A DNA stretch of 34,711 nt, taken from contig BFEA01000987.1 of assembly GCA_003427395.1 (NCBI GenBank), forward strand, positions 134,210 through 168,920, given 5' to 3'. Positions 16,195 to 26,175 of the stretch are shown piece by piece. This DNA is from Chara braunii (lineage: Eukaryota; Streptophyta; Charophyceae; Charales; Characeae). The first letter of the stretch is position 1. Every line of letters starts with the position of its first letter. The notes under the pieces are model-generated. The model saw only the letters and a program-made list of their open reading frames with translations, made no database searches and was not told the DNA's origin. Both the position numbers and the translations under genes were made by a program.

Positions 16195-17697
16195 TTCGGA
16201 TTCATCCGAGCTCGGGATGAAGGCAGTAGTAGATGTCATTTGCGATGCCATTGGTTGGCAGACTATGCCCCCCTTACATCCGACCCATTGTTTTCACGCA
16301 ACGTTCCCCCATCGAGAGTTTTGAGGCGCCCCCCTGTCCATGACAACCCGCCACTCATGACTTCCGTCGGTGTTCTTTGTCTCCAACAAGGGGTCATGCA
16401 ATTCTTAGGCTGGACGTTTTTTGTTTCGCCCCACTACGGAACGTGTGATGTAGTTTGGATGAATCTGAACCACAACCCTCGGCTCGCGGGGAGTCTCAAA
16501 GGTTATCGCATCCCTCCGATGTCTCGGTGGAAGGGACAACGACGGCAGAGGGGATCGCTTTCGAAGTAAACATCTCCAGAAATCATGTATCCAATAGCTC
16601 CCCATATGCTATTGTCTTCGTTTGTAGCTCGGATGAATCCGAACCACAACCACAGACGACTGACGGACGACAGTCACGGCTTTTGTCAGTGTTTATTTAT
16701 TCCGAATTGGGTTGTGCAATACTCACAAAGAACTGGACGTTTTCTGTTTCGCCTCACTACCGAACGTGTGATGTAATTCGGATGAATCCGAACCACAACC
16801 CTCGGCTCGTGGGAAGTCTCAACGGGAACTGAATCCCTCAGATGTCTCAGTGGAAGGGACAACGACGGCACAGGGGATCGCTTTGAAGTAAACATCTCCA
16901 GAAATCATGACTCCGATAGCTCCCCATCTGCTTTTGCCTTCGTTTGTAGCTCGGATGAATCCGAACCACAACCACAGATGACTGACGGACGGCAGCCGTG
17001 ACTTTTGTCAGTGTTTATTTATTCCGCATTGTGTTGTGCAATACTCACACAGGACTTATAAGTTTCGCGTCACTCCTAAACGTGTGATATAGCTCGGATC
17101 AATCCAAACCACATCCCTCACTGCATCGGGAGTCCCGAGGTGAGTATCACGCCCAGTGACGGGAGGTCTCATCGGGAAAGGAAAACGGCGGCAAACGTCA
17201 CGCATCCTGAATGCAACATACAATAACCGATGGTGGGCAATCGTGGCATTCGTTGTTTATTTGTCCTTCCGAGAGGCGACATGTGAACATTTCAAAGGAC
17301 GTCTTGGTACCGCCTGACTCAAACCGTTTGCTGTGGTCCGAATAATTAATCCGAACCTCATAGCTCGACGGCGACTGAGTCTGATTTGTCTGTCACTCTT
17401 GGCTTTTGTTTTTTTGCACATATGACAGTAAGGCGAACATCGCAAAGGACGTGTTGCTTCCTACTGGCTCCGCCTTCGATTCCAGGGGTGTCTCATCCTT
17501 CTGCCACATCTCTCCGAGTGAATCGAGGTCGCTGGGCCGTTGCTCAGACTAATCCGAGCCACTGATGTCGCACGGCATCCCGTTTAATGTCTATCTTTCC
17601 GGGGCGGTTGCTCGGATTGATCCGAACCACGGATTGGTAGGCATGGATGAGCTTCTGTCTAGGATTTCTGTTGGCGGGTGACTCGCTTTAATCCGAG
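16195..17697. repeat. Second cluster of TTCGGATNNATCCGAA palindromes
   Basis: Perfect arms start at 16196, 16629, 16778, 16951 and 17612; diverged copies start at about 16455, 17094, 17337 (with an inserted AATT-type centre), 17543 and 17684. Several are flanked by GTGATGTA or TAGC before and ACCACAACC after, so the symmetric core is often extended to GG...CC. Confidence 0.85.
16390..17130. repeat. ~320-bp tandem repeat (two full copies and a part)
   Basis: GGACGTTTT.TGTTTCGCC followed by ACGTGTGATGTA, a palindrome and ACCACAACCCTCGGCTCG starts at 16412 and again at 16735 (+323). A third, more diverged copy starts near 17051. CATCTCCAGAAATCATG and TTTGTCAGTGTTTATTTATT recur at matching offsets. 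Confidence 0.85.
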
Positions 17698-18340
17698 CCT
17701 CGGATCCGGTGCGGAGCGGTAGCCTTGGATGAGCTTCTGTCTTGCACTTCTGTTCATCTCGTATTCAGAATGACCGTGGTAGGTAGAGTGTGTGCTTTCA
17801 TGGCTCTGCGAAAAGTACTTGTCATGTCGACTGTGAGAAAACGTCTTCTGTAGATGAAGCGGTGTGATGTGGTTGTCCGGCGTCGATGTGCTGTTCCGTT
17901 CAACGAGGGTCGTCCCATTGTTCTGTCCGTCTCAATGTGCTTTACGGCGTGGGTTTTGATAAACTTTTTAAATCCCGCATCTGCTTTGGGACAGGTCCGT
18001 GCGTGACTTTTAGAAAACACTCCATTGGCTTTGTGAATTTCTGATTGGTGACCTTCTGTAAGGGCTTTGCAATGCGACGTGGAAATATTTTTTTTTTGGA
18101 CAATTCTGATTGACGGCCTTCTGTAAGGGCTTCACCGACAAAAACGTGTAGGGCGTTACAGCTGGGTGTGGGCACCGTTGGGGAAACTATCGTTCACCGA
18201 CATTGTTTACGACTGTCTCCTCTTCCGTATGTCTGTCCATGTGTTCGTGTTGTGTAGGGAGTTTAATGTCGTCGAGTCCTTCGACAAGCATCGCCATGAC
18301 ACCCGAGAGGCACATGCGCTTAGCGAAACCCTTTTCCACC
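17131..18340. other. No supported gene; short direct repeats
   Basis: GGATGAGCTTCTGTCT occurs at 17645 and 17727, and TTCTGATTG plus CCTTCTGTAAGGGCTT at about 18041 and 18106. These look like small remnants of local duplication. No coding frame is convincing. Confidence 0.45.
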
Positions 18341-18344
18341 TTGT

Positions 18345-18700
18345 GCGAGATCGTTGCGGCATCATGACGGTCAAACATGGATCGACGATGCACCCGAGGA
18401 CGACTTCGAGGACGACCCATGGATGACCGTCGTCCCTTACGTGAGCCGACATCTAGACGAATGGAACGAAAATGACTGGAAGGCGATAGAGCGTTCCTGA
18501 CCATGGGCAAACCATTACAAGTTTGCCAACATGTTGGAGTTCGGGAGCCTCATTGCACTGCCTGCTGGTGTCCTCCATCGAAAGACCCTGGATGATAAGG
18601 GTAAACCGGTCCGCTTCCGTACCAGCCTCAGACGTCGCCTCCACTACAGGTATATCGCATCTTCGCCACGAACTTGGGGAAGTTCGCAGAAGCAAGAGTT
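18345..18700 (+). pseudogene. Possible decayed coding remnant, function unknown
   Basis: The frame starting after TAG at 18321 reads DDAPEDDFEDDPWMTVVPYV, RHLDEWNENDWKAIERS, a TGA at 18498, then HYKFANMLEFGSLIALPAGV and HRKTLDDKGKPVRFRTSLRR. The amino-acid composition looks protein-like on both sides of the stop, but I recognise no family and the ends are unclear. It may be chance. Confidence 0.25.
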
Positions 18701-19329
18701 GGTGGACTGCGCTCGTCATTGTTTATTCTTGGAGCACTACCCACACCGTTGCCCAAGGACTTCTCCACAAGCTCTGTCGTACTGTTGTGTGCGCTTGAGG
18801 GATGACGGATGTCCTTTCGCCAGAGTGCTATGTGTGGCTTCTTCAAGCAAAAGTTGGAAACTTGTGGATGCAGTTGTGCTTGTGTCACGCAACGAGATGG
18901 TGCTTCAGGGTTCCAAGTTCAAGGCGGTCATGTCTCGCCCAGACGTAGATGGGCGTTCAGACTTGGTGAGAGCAGGTCAGGTAAGAGTTGTCTGTCATTG
19001 TGGGATGATGTGGATTTAAGTGTCTGAAATACGTGACTGTATAGGTAATTCCTTAGCACGACGAGGAGGGTTTGTCAGGATGAAATACATGTCGGTGTTT
19101 TCGGAGAAGGCAACAGTCGACGAGCCGCAGATCCATGTGTGTGGATCATCTATGAATGCTATGTATGGCTTTCGTTCACGACCTCGTCCGCGGGAAACCT
19201 TGTATGTCACAAGATACGGACGTGTGGTCAGACCTTGTGTTTAAGGGAAAAGGAGACTCCCTCGTGACGACTAAAGTTGACACCTGCGTTGTTGCATTTG
19301 AACTTGCGAAGGTGACATTCTGTCAGTGT

Positions 19330-19345
19330 TTCGGATTCATCCGAA
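19330..19345. repeat. Palindrome TTCGGATTCATCCGAA (single)
   Basis: Perfect 16-bp copy, centre TC. A diverged copy (TCAGATCCATCCGA) lies at 19654-19667. Confidence 0.9.
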
Positions 19346-19352
19346 TCATCAA

Positions 19353-19754
19353 TCAGATACATGCGGGTGCACCCAACGTTGAAGGCGATGCATGAAGGCT
19401 TCCCCAAAGACCATCCTTGGCCAAACAACAACCCGTCGGATTCTGTATGTGCGAAATCGTCGGGTCTTTTTCTCGCGACGGCGAAGGCTCGTGATCACCC
19501 CCGGCGACGGCGACGATGGTTTTTGGATTGGATGCCATGAAATGTAGTATCGTTTCCGTAGCCCTCTGTGCAACAGCCGCTGCCAGGCCGAAAGTGACTG
19601 AGCGACGCTCGCCGACGCTGCAATCGACCTTGTCCGGCATGTCATCTTGTGTCTCAGATCCATCCGAAGTTTGGGGCCGCTCGAGCTTGTTCCTTTTCAT
19701 CACCGGACGTTCAGCACCTGCACAGAACACAATAAAACTTCCCGATTGGAACAT
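19353..19754 (-). other. Weak minus-strand ORF, not confirmed
   Basis: 134 codons including GSETQDDMPDKVDCSVGERR and SVTFGLAAAVAQRATETIL, with mildly protein-like composition. There is no recognised domain, it begins at the edge of the ~276-bp repeat array and ends beside a palindrome copy. I list it only because it is the longest unexplained frame in this interval. Confidence 0.2.
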
Positions 19755-20850
19755 TGCGGGGTCATCGCGTTGTCGACTCCCACATGATGATTACCGTGAA
19801 CATCGGCATTATGGCAGGTCCGCCTCTCCGATGTGGGTCTAACGGTGGATCGCGTCAAATCTGCTCTCAAAGATCCACACCGGAGAGGGGGGCCGGCAAT
19901 CGACCATTGCTTGCTTGTAAAACATCATATGATGTGTCGATACAACCGACATTCAGAACTGGTCGGTGAGCATCTCGTGCTACGCCAAAAAGTTCATCAT
20001 GCGGCCGCAATATTCCCCTGCGATTGCTCAATTTTGGGTTCTCGCGTCATAGACTCCCTTATGATGACTACAGTTAACAGCGGCATGGTAGCAGGTCCCC
20101 TTCTTCGATATGGATCTCACGGTGGAGTGCGAAACTCTGCTCTCAAAGATCCAGACCGGGAAAGGGGGCTAGCTATCAACCACTGCTTGCTTGTAAAACA
20201 TCATATGATGAGTCGACACTACCGACATTCAGAACAGGACGGTGAGCATCTGGTGCTACGCCGAAAAGTTCGTCATGCGGCCGCGATATTCCTCCGCAAT
20301 TGCTCATTTTTGGGTTATCGCGTCATAGACTCCCTTACGATGACTACAGTTACAGCGGCGCGGTAGCAGGTCCCCTTCTCCGATATGGATCTCACGGTGG
20401 AGTGCGAAACTCTGCTCTCAAAGATCGAGACCAGGAAAGGGGGCCAGCTATCAGCCACTGCTTGCTTGTAAAACATCGTATGATGTGTCAATACAACCGA
20501 CATTCAGAACTGGTCGGTGAGCATCTGGTGCTACGCCGAAAAGTTCGTCATGCGGCCGCGATATTCCTCCGCAACTGCTCATTTTTGGGTTCCCGCTCAT
20601 GGAATCCCTTATGATGACTAATGTTAACAGCGGCAGGGTAGCAGGTCCCCTTCGCCGATAAGGATCTCAAGGTAGAGTGCGAAACTCTGCTCTCAAAGAT
20701 CCAGTTCGGGAAAGGGGGCCAGCTATCAAACCACTGCTTGACCGTAAGGCATCATATGATCTGTCCATTACATCGACGTTCGAAACTGTTTGGTGAGCAT
20801 CTGGTGCTACGCCAACAATTTCCGAACGACCGCGAGGTTCCCTAAGAGTG
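19755..20850. repeat. ~276-bp tandem (satellite-like) array, four copies
   Basis: The mark GCAGGTCC starts at 19814, 20091, 20366 and 20641, giving periods of 277, 275 and 275. Other shared marks are CGTCATAGACTCCCTTA, CATCATATGATG, GAGCATCTGGTGCTACGCC and CATGCGGCCGCGATATTCCT. Outer copies are more diverged than inner ones. Because the period is close to a multiple of three, long ORFs run through the array (19833-20366, 20300-20614) with a repeating ~92-residue peptide; I take these as by-products. Confidence 0.9.
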
Positions 20851-21356
20851 CTTTTGCCACCCCACAGCACAGACCACCGACTGTTTGGCATTGCGGGAAG
20901 GTTGTTAATTTCTTACGACGCGGAAGACTCGTGATCACTTCCGTCGTCTGTATGTGTGCTGATGGTGCTCCGCATTGCATACTTGACGCACTGGTGGTGT
21001 ATGCTGCAATTGCCTAAATCTGGATTTAAGTGTCTCGGATGCATCCGACATAAGAACCTGCGACGATGTGGACTTGCCAAAATTTACCTTCATCATTGTA
21101 TCGGGTTCATCCGAGTCTAAAATCAGTTACATATTTGCGCACCCGCAATTTCTACAGCATGTCTGATCGGTGACGGACAAGGCTTGTAGTCCAGTTCAAG
21201 GCAACTGTGCACGTCTATTGTCAAGTTCGATATTTGCCTGCGTCGTTATGTCGGATTCATCCGAATCTAAAGTATGTTACATACTTGCGGGTTTGCCATC
21301 TCTACACCATACATGTGAAATCGGTGAGGGTGAAGGCTTGTCGTCCGGTTCAAGGC
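20851..21356. repeat. ~150-bp direct repeat carrying palindromes
   Basis: Palindromes at 21035 (perfect, centre GC), 21101 (TCGGGTTCATCCGA) and 21251 (perfect, centre TC). Sequence after the last two is parallel: TCTAAA, GTTACATA.TTGCG, CTACA.CAT, ATCGGTGA, AAGGCTTGT.GTCC.GTTCAAGGC. TGGATTTAAGTGTCT at 21021 also matches 19014, linking this unit to the region near 19 kb. Confidence 0.7.
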
Positions 21357-22320
21357 TAGCTATGCATTGTCTTTTTGTTTCGTTGCGCTCCTATAGTGCT
21401 CCCCAACTGGTGGACGCATCTCTGTCGCTTTATCATTGCCAAAGTCCAACAACTGTCTCGGCTGCGATTTGGGTAAACGTCTGTTGCTCTGCTCGCAGGG
21501 AAAAGTGGAATGCTTCACTGGTGTGATAATACGACGGTCGATCAAGACTTCCCTCCCACGCCAGCTTGCCTTCTGTTACGTTTTCGGCAGGAATTGGTTG
21601 GGAAGGGATTGGTTATGGGCATTGGAGTTCTGAGCAGTGCCGATAGTACTTCTTCCCGACTCAAGCCATGTGCTTCCTCTGGAAAACGGTCACGTGACTC
21701 AAACACTCAGCATCGACGGAAGAGAACACAGTTGTCCACCTCCACGGAGCATTCATACATTTGTCGTGACGTTGTCGAGCGCATCGGTCTGGCACCGCAC
21801 GGGGGCAGCGCGAGACCCTCCCGGTCGCGTCACGCAGGAGTGGGATTTTATAACCCTTCGTCGCAATATACATGGAGCTTCCTTAAGCTGCTCCGGCGGA
21901 GTACGCCAGCCATACCTCTCGCGAGCCTCTACGACAGGATAGGGCCTACGCGAGGCACGACTTACCTACACCTTACGGGAGCTATCACCTCCCTTCGGTG
22001 GGCGTATCCCCGCCGAGCTACCAGTCCACAGTATGAAAGCTAATCAGTTGCAATCGCAGAGGTGGACCAGCCGAGGGCGTTTCTCGGTCGTTGTAGCATA
22101 GGGGGTACGCGCGGTAATATGCCTCTATCGGACCCGCACGCGAACCGGCGTTATGGGGGGCTGAGGTCCCAAGCGCGGCCCGACGTCGGTCGACTAGGAC
22201 GCATCCCACACACCACGCGCACACCACTCTAACAACCACCTTGGACTAGACTGAGAGTAAGAAAGGATAGGAAGAGAAGGTTTCAGACTCTCAGATACAA
22301 GAGGGGTGCTCTCAGACTCG
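21357..22320. other. No supported gene
   Basis: Overlapping ORFs, none recognisable. GGGAGCTATCACCTCCCTTC near 21979 can form a small hairpin. I checked for retroelement termini and found none I could support. Confidence 0.4.
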
Positions 22321-22321
22321 C

Positions 22322-22811
22322 GTGAGAGGGCCTTGTTATCTTGGTTCGCCTGAGGGCCCTGCAATGGTGGCCAAGCGCGCGGCCGCTGGTCCACTCGACG
22401 TCAGACCGTTGACAAAATGGCACCCTGACGAAACTTCAAGCCGTAGCGGTAACCCTCTGACGACCTCTCGGATCACAGCAATAACCCCCTCCATAAACCT
22501 GATCATACCACCTTCGTTTTCCTGCGATAAAAACTGCANTCACACNNCTCTATACAACCACCGTGCTCATGACATCACCAACACCAGCAATGGCGNGAGT
22601 TCAANGAGCACANCAAGTGCTCGGATCAGTGGTGGCCTGATGGCACCGCAAGCAGCAACATNNACAGCGGCTTCTCAGCAAACAACANCGNCCAGTGATC
22701 TTTTCAGGCTCAGCAACGACCCTCCAACAAACAGCCGCTTGCAGCAAGCACATATGNCGGCANCTCAGNAGCTAGGCCCCCATAACAGACCCAGTGTGCC
22801 CGGCAGCAAAG
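22322..22811 (+). other. Possible exon ending at a strong 5' splice site
   Basis: A frame open from 22322 and rich in Gln/Ser/Ala/Thr (LMAPQAAT, SDLFRLSNDPPTNSRLQQAH) reaches AAAG|GTAAGAC at 22811. Many N bases between 22540 and 22770 make the frame uncertain. No domain is visible. It may be the 5' part of a gene or of a retroelement gag-like gene. Confidence 0.25.
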
Positions 22812-23100
22812 GTAAGACGCTGCCACATGCACAACAACTGTGTGACGTGGGCCAAGCACCAGTCCGATGTCACTTAACAGACTGTGTGCCTAACGCGTGG
22901 TGAGTGTCCCCTGACAACACAGTATGCAGTGATAGCATAGGCTCATAGCCCACAGTCGTATCCACAGGTCGTGGTCTCAAGACAAACTCCTACTTCCTCC
23001 TCTCGCCTCCCTGCTTCTTGCACTCCTGCATAACTGTTCCCCGATGCCCCGCTGCGTCCTTTCCTCTCGGTTTCCTCTGTGATAGCGCCCCCTCCCTCCT

Positions 23101-23667
23101 TATTTTACACCGAGTACTATCATTATGGTCTCAACAGAGATCCTAGCCGACAGGATCAAAAGAGCCCCACTTTTCGATGGGCAGCGTCCGTGCGAGGATA
23201 CTCTTGGCAGGTCATCAGATACAAGGTGCCTGATGATCACCTCGGTTATAATGGTAGTTACAGAAGGCATAGTAGCACCGGAGCAGTCACGAACCAAACG
23301 AACAACTCATTCACTCCGTACAGCACTGCACACATCCTCTACAGAGGCAAGGCGGCACTCGACCGACTTCACATCATGATCGAACCCCGCAAGCTGTCGA
23401 CTCCCACCACCCACTGAACCAGGGAGTCGCCCCTGTCAAGCATTCGTCATCACGTATAGCGACACAGACATCCCGAACCGAGCAGCCCTTCATCGACGTC
23501 TGGCCGTATCAGCGGTCGAGTCCTCCCCTTCCCACAGGTACATGCGCCCCTCGACCAAGTCTCCTGCTATAACCCCGTCACTCGATAGCTCCACACAGCC
23601 TTTTGAGCCCGCACCGCGGGAACCAAGAGCTGATCCTTCGATTCGTCCCGTATTGACATTCCTCTGA
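23101..23667 (+). pseudogene. Candidate coding fragment with one in-frame TGA
   Basis: From ATG 23125 the frame reads MVSTEILADRIKRAPLFDGQ and continues for ~180 codons with a single TGA at 23377, ending just before a CCAG|GTAAGC donor at about 23671. The KRAPLFDGQ start resembles how some gag-like polyproteins begin, but this is only a resemblance. Pro/Arg-rich C-terminal part (PFEPAPREPRADPSIRPV). Function unknown. Confidence 0.3.
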
Positions 23668-23690
23668 GCCAGGTAAGCTCGACACGTACT

Positions 23691-23730
23691 CTCTTTTTCT
23701 CTCTCTCTCTCCCTCTCTCTCTCTCTCTGC
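23691..23730. repeat. (CT)n microsatellite
   Basis: CT-rich run with few interruptions; the complement of the AG repeats elsewhere in the window. Confidence 0.95.
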
Positions 23731-23867
23731 TTCACACCCGCAATCGTACCCTTCCAAGCACATAAAAATTCGAAAGAATCTTCCGCTGGAACGCGGAAAA
23801 ATACATGTCATTTTCACGAAATAGAAATCCTCCCGTGCGTAGCACCGCGCACACCCATTCCTACTTA

Positions 23868-24350
23868 CTTCTAAATCTACTAATTCCTTTGCTAAACTAA
23901 TTTCAGATCCGGGGTCGCCCAACTTCAAAACCCCCGGATCGACTTTTACATCGCTCGTGTTTATCAAGAAACAGGCGCGAAAACGCTCCTTCCGGCCCCT
24001 GCCATAGCCGGCTCCCACCATCTCCCTGCATCTACCTTTCCGACTAACTCCTAATCTACTAACCTTCTCGCAAATCTGACCCCATATTCGGATTCGCCCA
24101 CTGTGAAAACCCCTGAAACGACCATTCACTTGCCCGTTCTCATCAAGGAATGGGCGATCCAGACGCTTTTCTTCCCCACCATAGCCAACTTCCGTCGTAC
24201 CTCTGCGCAGTCCATTCCTTCTCTACCTTCAATTCTACTAATCCTATACCAAAACTGACCGTATAATCGGGTTCGCCCGACCTAGAAACCCACGTCTCGC
24301 TTCTTCCTTCGCTCGTTTCCATTCAGAAACGAGCGAGTTATGCTCTCCCT
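23868..24350. repeat. ~180-bp tandem repeat, three diverged copies with a hairpin
   Basis: CTA.TCTACTAA followed by an ACTGAC/TCTGAC-type stretch, GGTTCGCCC or GGATTCGCCC, AAACCC and a terminal hairpin starts at about 23871, 24051 and 24232. The hairpin is GCTCGTGTTTATCAAGAAAC.. in copy 1, GCCCGTTC/GAATGGGC in copy 2 and a perfect CGCTCGTTT/AAACGAGCG in copy 3, so arm bases changed while pairing was kept in copies 2 and 3. Confidence 0.65.
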
Positions 24351-24617
24351 GCTGCGGCACACTCGCCCCCTCACCTTAGTTGCGCCATCTGTCCTGCATG
24401 CACCTTGCGCTAGCCCCCATCCAGATCCGTTCCCTATTCCGTTTTCCCTGTACCGGGTGCCTTGACCCGTCGTCTCCCCTCTACCTTTGCCTCAGCGCTC
24501 CCGTTCGTGCCTGCCGATGCCGACTGGAGGTCACACCACAGTCCTGAAACGCGCCGCGACCCGATTAGTGCACTGCTCGTAATAAGAAAAAACAAACCAT
24601 CGAAACAGATGCGACGC

Positions 24618-24704
24618 GCCCGATTTATGCCTGTCATCTTTGCGTAGAGGCCATGCTAATCTTCTCTATATCGTTCCAATTTTAACGGATGTGCCGAAGG
24701 ACAC
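24618..24704 (-). ncRNA. U6: U6 spliceosomal snRNA-like sequence (probably a pseudogene)
   Basis: Minus strand from 24704 reads GTGTCCTTCGGCACATCCG, then TTAAAATTGGAACGATATAG, then AGAAGATTAGCATGGCC and a GATGACAGGCATAAATCG end. This is the U6 5' hairpin, the ACAGAGA-box region, the AGC triad and the internal stem-loop in the right order. The invariant ACAGAGA reads ATAGAGA, and other differences are mostly C-to-T or G-to-A, so this copy is probably inactive. The 3' part beyond AAATCG departs from plant U6, but a pol III-type T run (TTTTTT, minus strand) follows at 24586-24591. An AAATATT box lies about 35 bp upstream (24737-24743), near the position of U6 TATA boxes. Confidence 0.8.
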
Positions 24705-24774
24705 TGTCTGTGCCGCGGGGTCAACAGACGACTCAGAATATTTGGTCTCCCTCATCGACCAAACCCCACCATCC

Positions 24775-24836
24775 GGATTCGAGCCCAGGTCTGTATTTCA
24801 ACAGTCCAAGGGTATACCGCTGAGTTAGGCCCATAG
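24775..24836 (-). other. tRNA-like segment with box A and box B
   Basis: Minus strand reads CCTAACTCAGCGGTATA (box A-like) and, about 35 nt later, GGGCTCGAATCCGG (box B-like). I could not fold a proper acceptor or anticodon stem, so it is not a functional tRNA. It may be the pol III head of a tRNA-derived SINE, or an old tRNA relic, about 70 bp upstream of the U6-like sequence on the same strand. Confidence 0.35.
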
Positions 24837-24840
24837 GCCC

Positions 24841-25746
24841 CAAAGGTAGCCGCGGCCCCGCACCCCACCTACGGCACNGTGCCTCAAGGCAACACGGGTA
24901 TGGCTTCGGCGCAGCCCGCGAGGACAGTTTGCCACAGCACTTCAGGCATCCCTGCGAATGCAACCTACTTCCCTGGGCCCGACATTAGGCCCGATATCGC
25001 TCCCTAGGATGGGACGCGAGTAAACGAAACTAAAACGGATGCTAAACAAAAATAATAAAACTCAAACAGGGAACTTTTAACGGGCAGCCTTACCAATCGG
25101 CCCCCTTCGGTCGCGCTTGTAAGCGAAAACGAAGGGGGATAGCCCCGTCGGGCCCTCGACCGCTCCGATTTTCTCCACGCCGCTCCGCTGCCACTGCTAC
25201 ATCGGTGCCCGCCGACCTCGATCCCTGAATCTCCGTATCGTCATCCCGAATGTCGTAACCTACAGGGCTAAACCCAAACCTGAGACCAAAACACGCCGAG
25301 TGTCATATAAGACGGTGCGGCGCGGCGCTTTGGGCCAACAAAAACGGTTGCGCGACTCTCAGTGCCCGCGCCGGCTTGCCTATACCATGCCACAATTGCC
25401 CCGCGCGCCATCCCACGACATCGCGCTCACCGCACGAAATCGCGCCGTTATTGCCGATGCCGTCATCGGGGTCGTTCTCCGCACACATGCTCAACTTGGT
25501 CAAACGTTACCATCGGAAAGAAGTATCCCCTAAAACCTAGTTTGATCAAGAATAAACAAAAGAGTAAAGTTACAAATAGAAACGAATCGACCGGCGTCCG
25601 CGCCGACTCTGTAATCAACGCTAAAAACGCAATCACGTGCGCCTCCAACCTGAGCGCCCACGCACTCTTTACTCTAGTCAGCCATCCTGTCAACGTAATC
25701 ACAGACACTGCCGCGCCTAGCGCGGCATACTTAAACTTTAAACTAA
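24841..25746. other. No supported gene
   Basis: GC-rich sequence with one N at 24882. GGCCCCCTTCGGTCGCGC and ACGAAGGGGGATAGCC near 25097-25145 form a weak inverted repeat. ORFs are short and unremarkable. Confidence 0.4.
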
Positions 25747-26175
25747 AACTATTTTCTGTCACCTGCAAAAAAACAGGGCGGATACCCTTTTAAGGGTATT
25801 CGCACCGACAACGTGCTCGAAGACCACAAAAACACTGGAAGCGGGGGCCAGTTTCTTAGTGTCGATTGTACATCCAGAGTCTCTTCAGCATGTTCTGAAA
25901 TGACCGACGCTGGGATGTAGAGCTCCATATCCGAGGGGAATCTCGGTGACTGTAGTTATAGTGGGACGGAGTACGTGTATAGTGCGAACAACTGCACTTC
26001 TGCTGGTTCGTCCTTGGGAGTTGCCGATGGGGGTGATAGGGTTTCCTCGTCTACCCCTCCGTAGTGCCAGGAGAGTCAAGGACCGTCCACGGATGAAATC
26101 ACTGAATACTGCTTTTCACGAGACAGTCAGAGCTCGCGCTGTCTCTCCGAAGAGGACCGCCACATACGGTACATT
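25747..26175 (+). pseudogene. N-terminal Ser-rich part of the DUF7869 gene (broken)
   Basis: The frame of the 26176 segment extends upstream with only TAG at 25918 and TAG at 26062 in about 140 codons. The peptide is Ser/Thr/Gly-rich (DCTSRVSSACSEMTDAGM, SSISEGNLGDCSYSGTE), suggesting a disordered N-terminus. Start codon unknown. Confidence 0.4.

Noticed and set aside
19833-20614. Protein with ~92-residue internal repeats
   Set aside because: Explained by a ~276-bp satellite-like array whose period is near a multiple of three; outer copies break the frame.
24335-24350. Helitron 3' end (hairpin followed by CTRR)
   Set aside because: The AAACGAGCG hairpin is not followed by CTRR at the expected distance and no Rep/helicase coding sequence is seen.
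24747-24757. TCCCTCATCG resembling the plant snRNA upstream sequence element
   Set aside because: It lies upstream of the U6-like sequence but in the opposite orientation to the usual one, and matches imperfectly.
24775-24836. A genuine tRNA gene
   Set aside because: Box A and B resemble a tRNA, but no acceptor stem and no proper anticodon stem could be folded.
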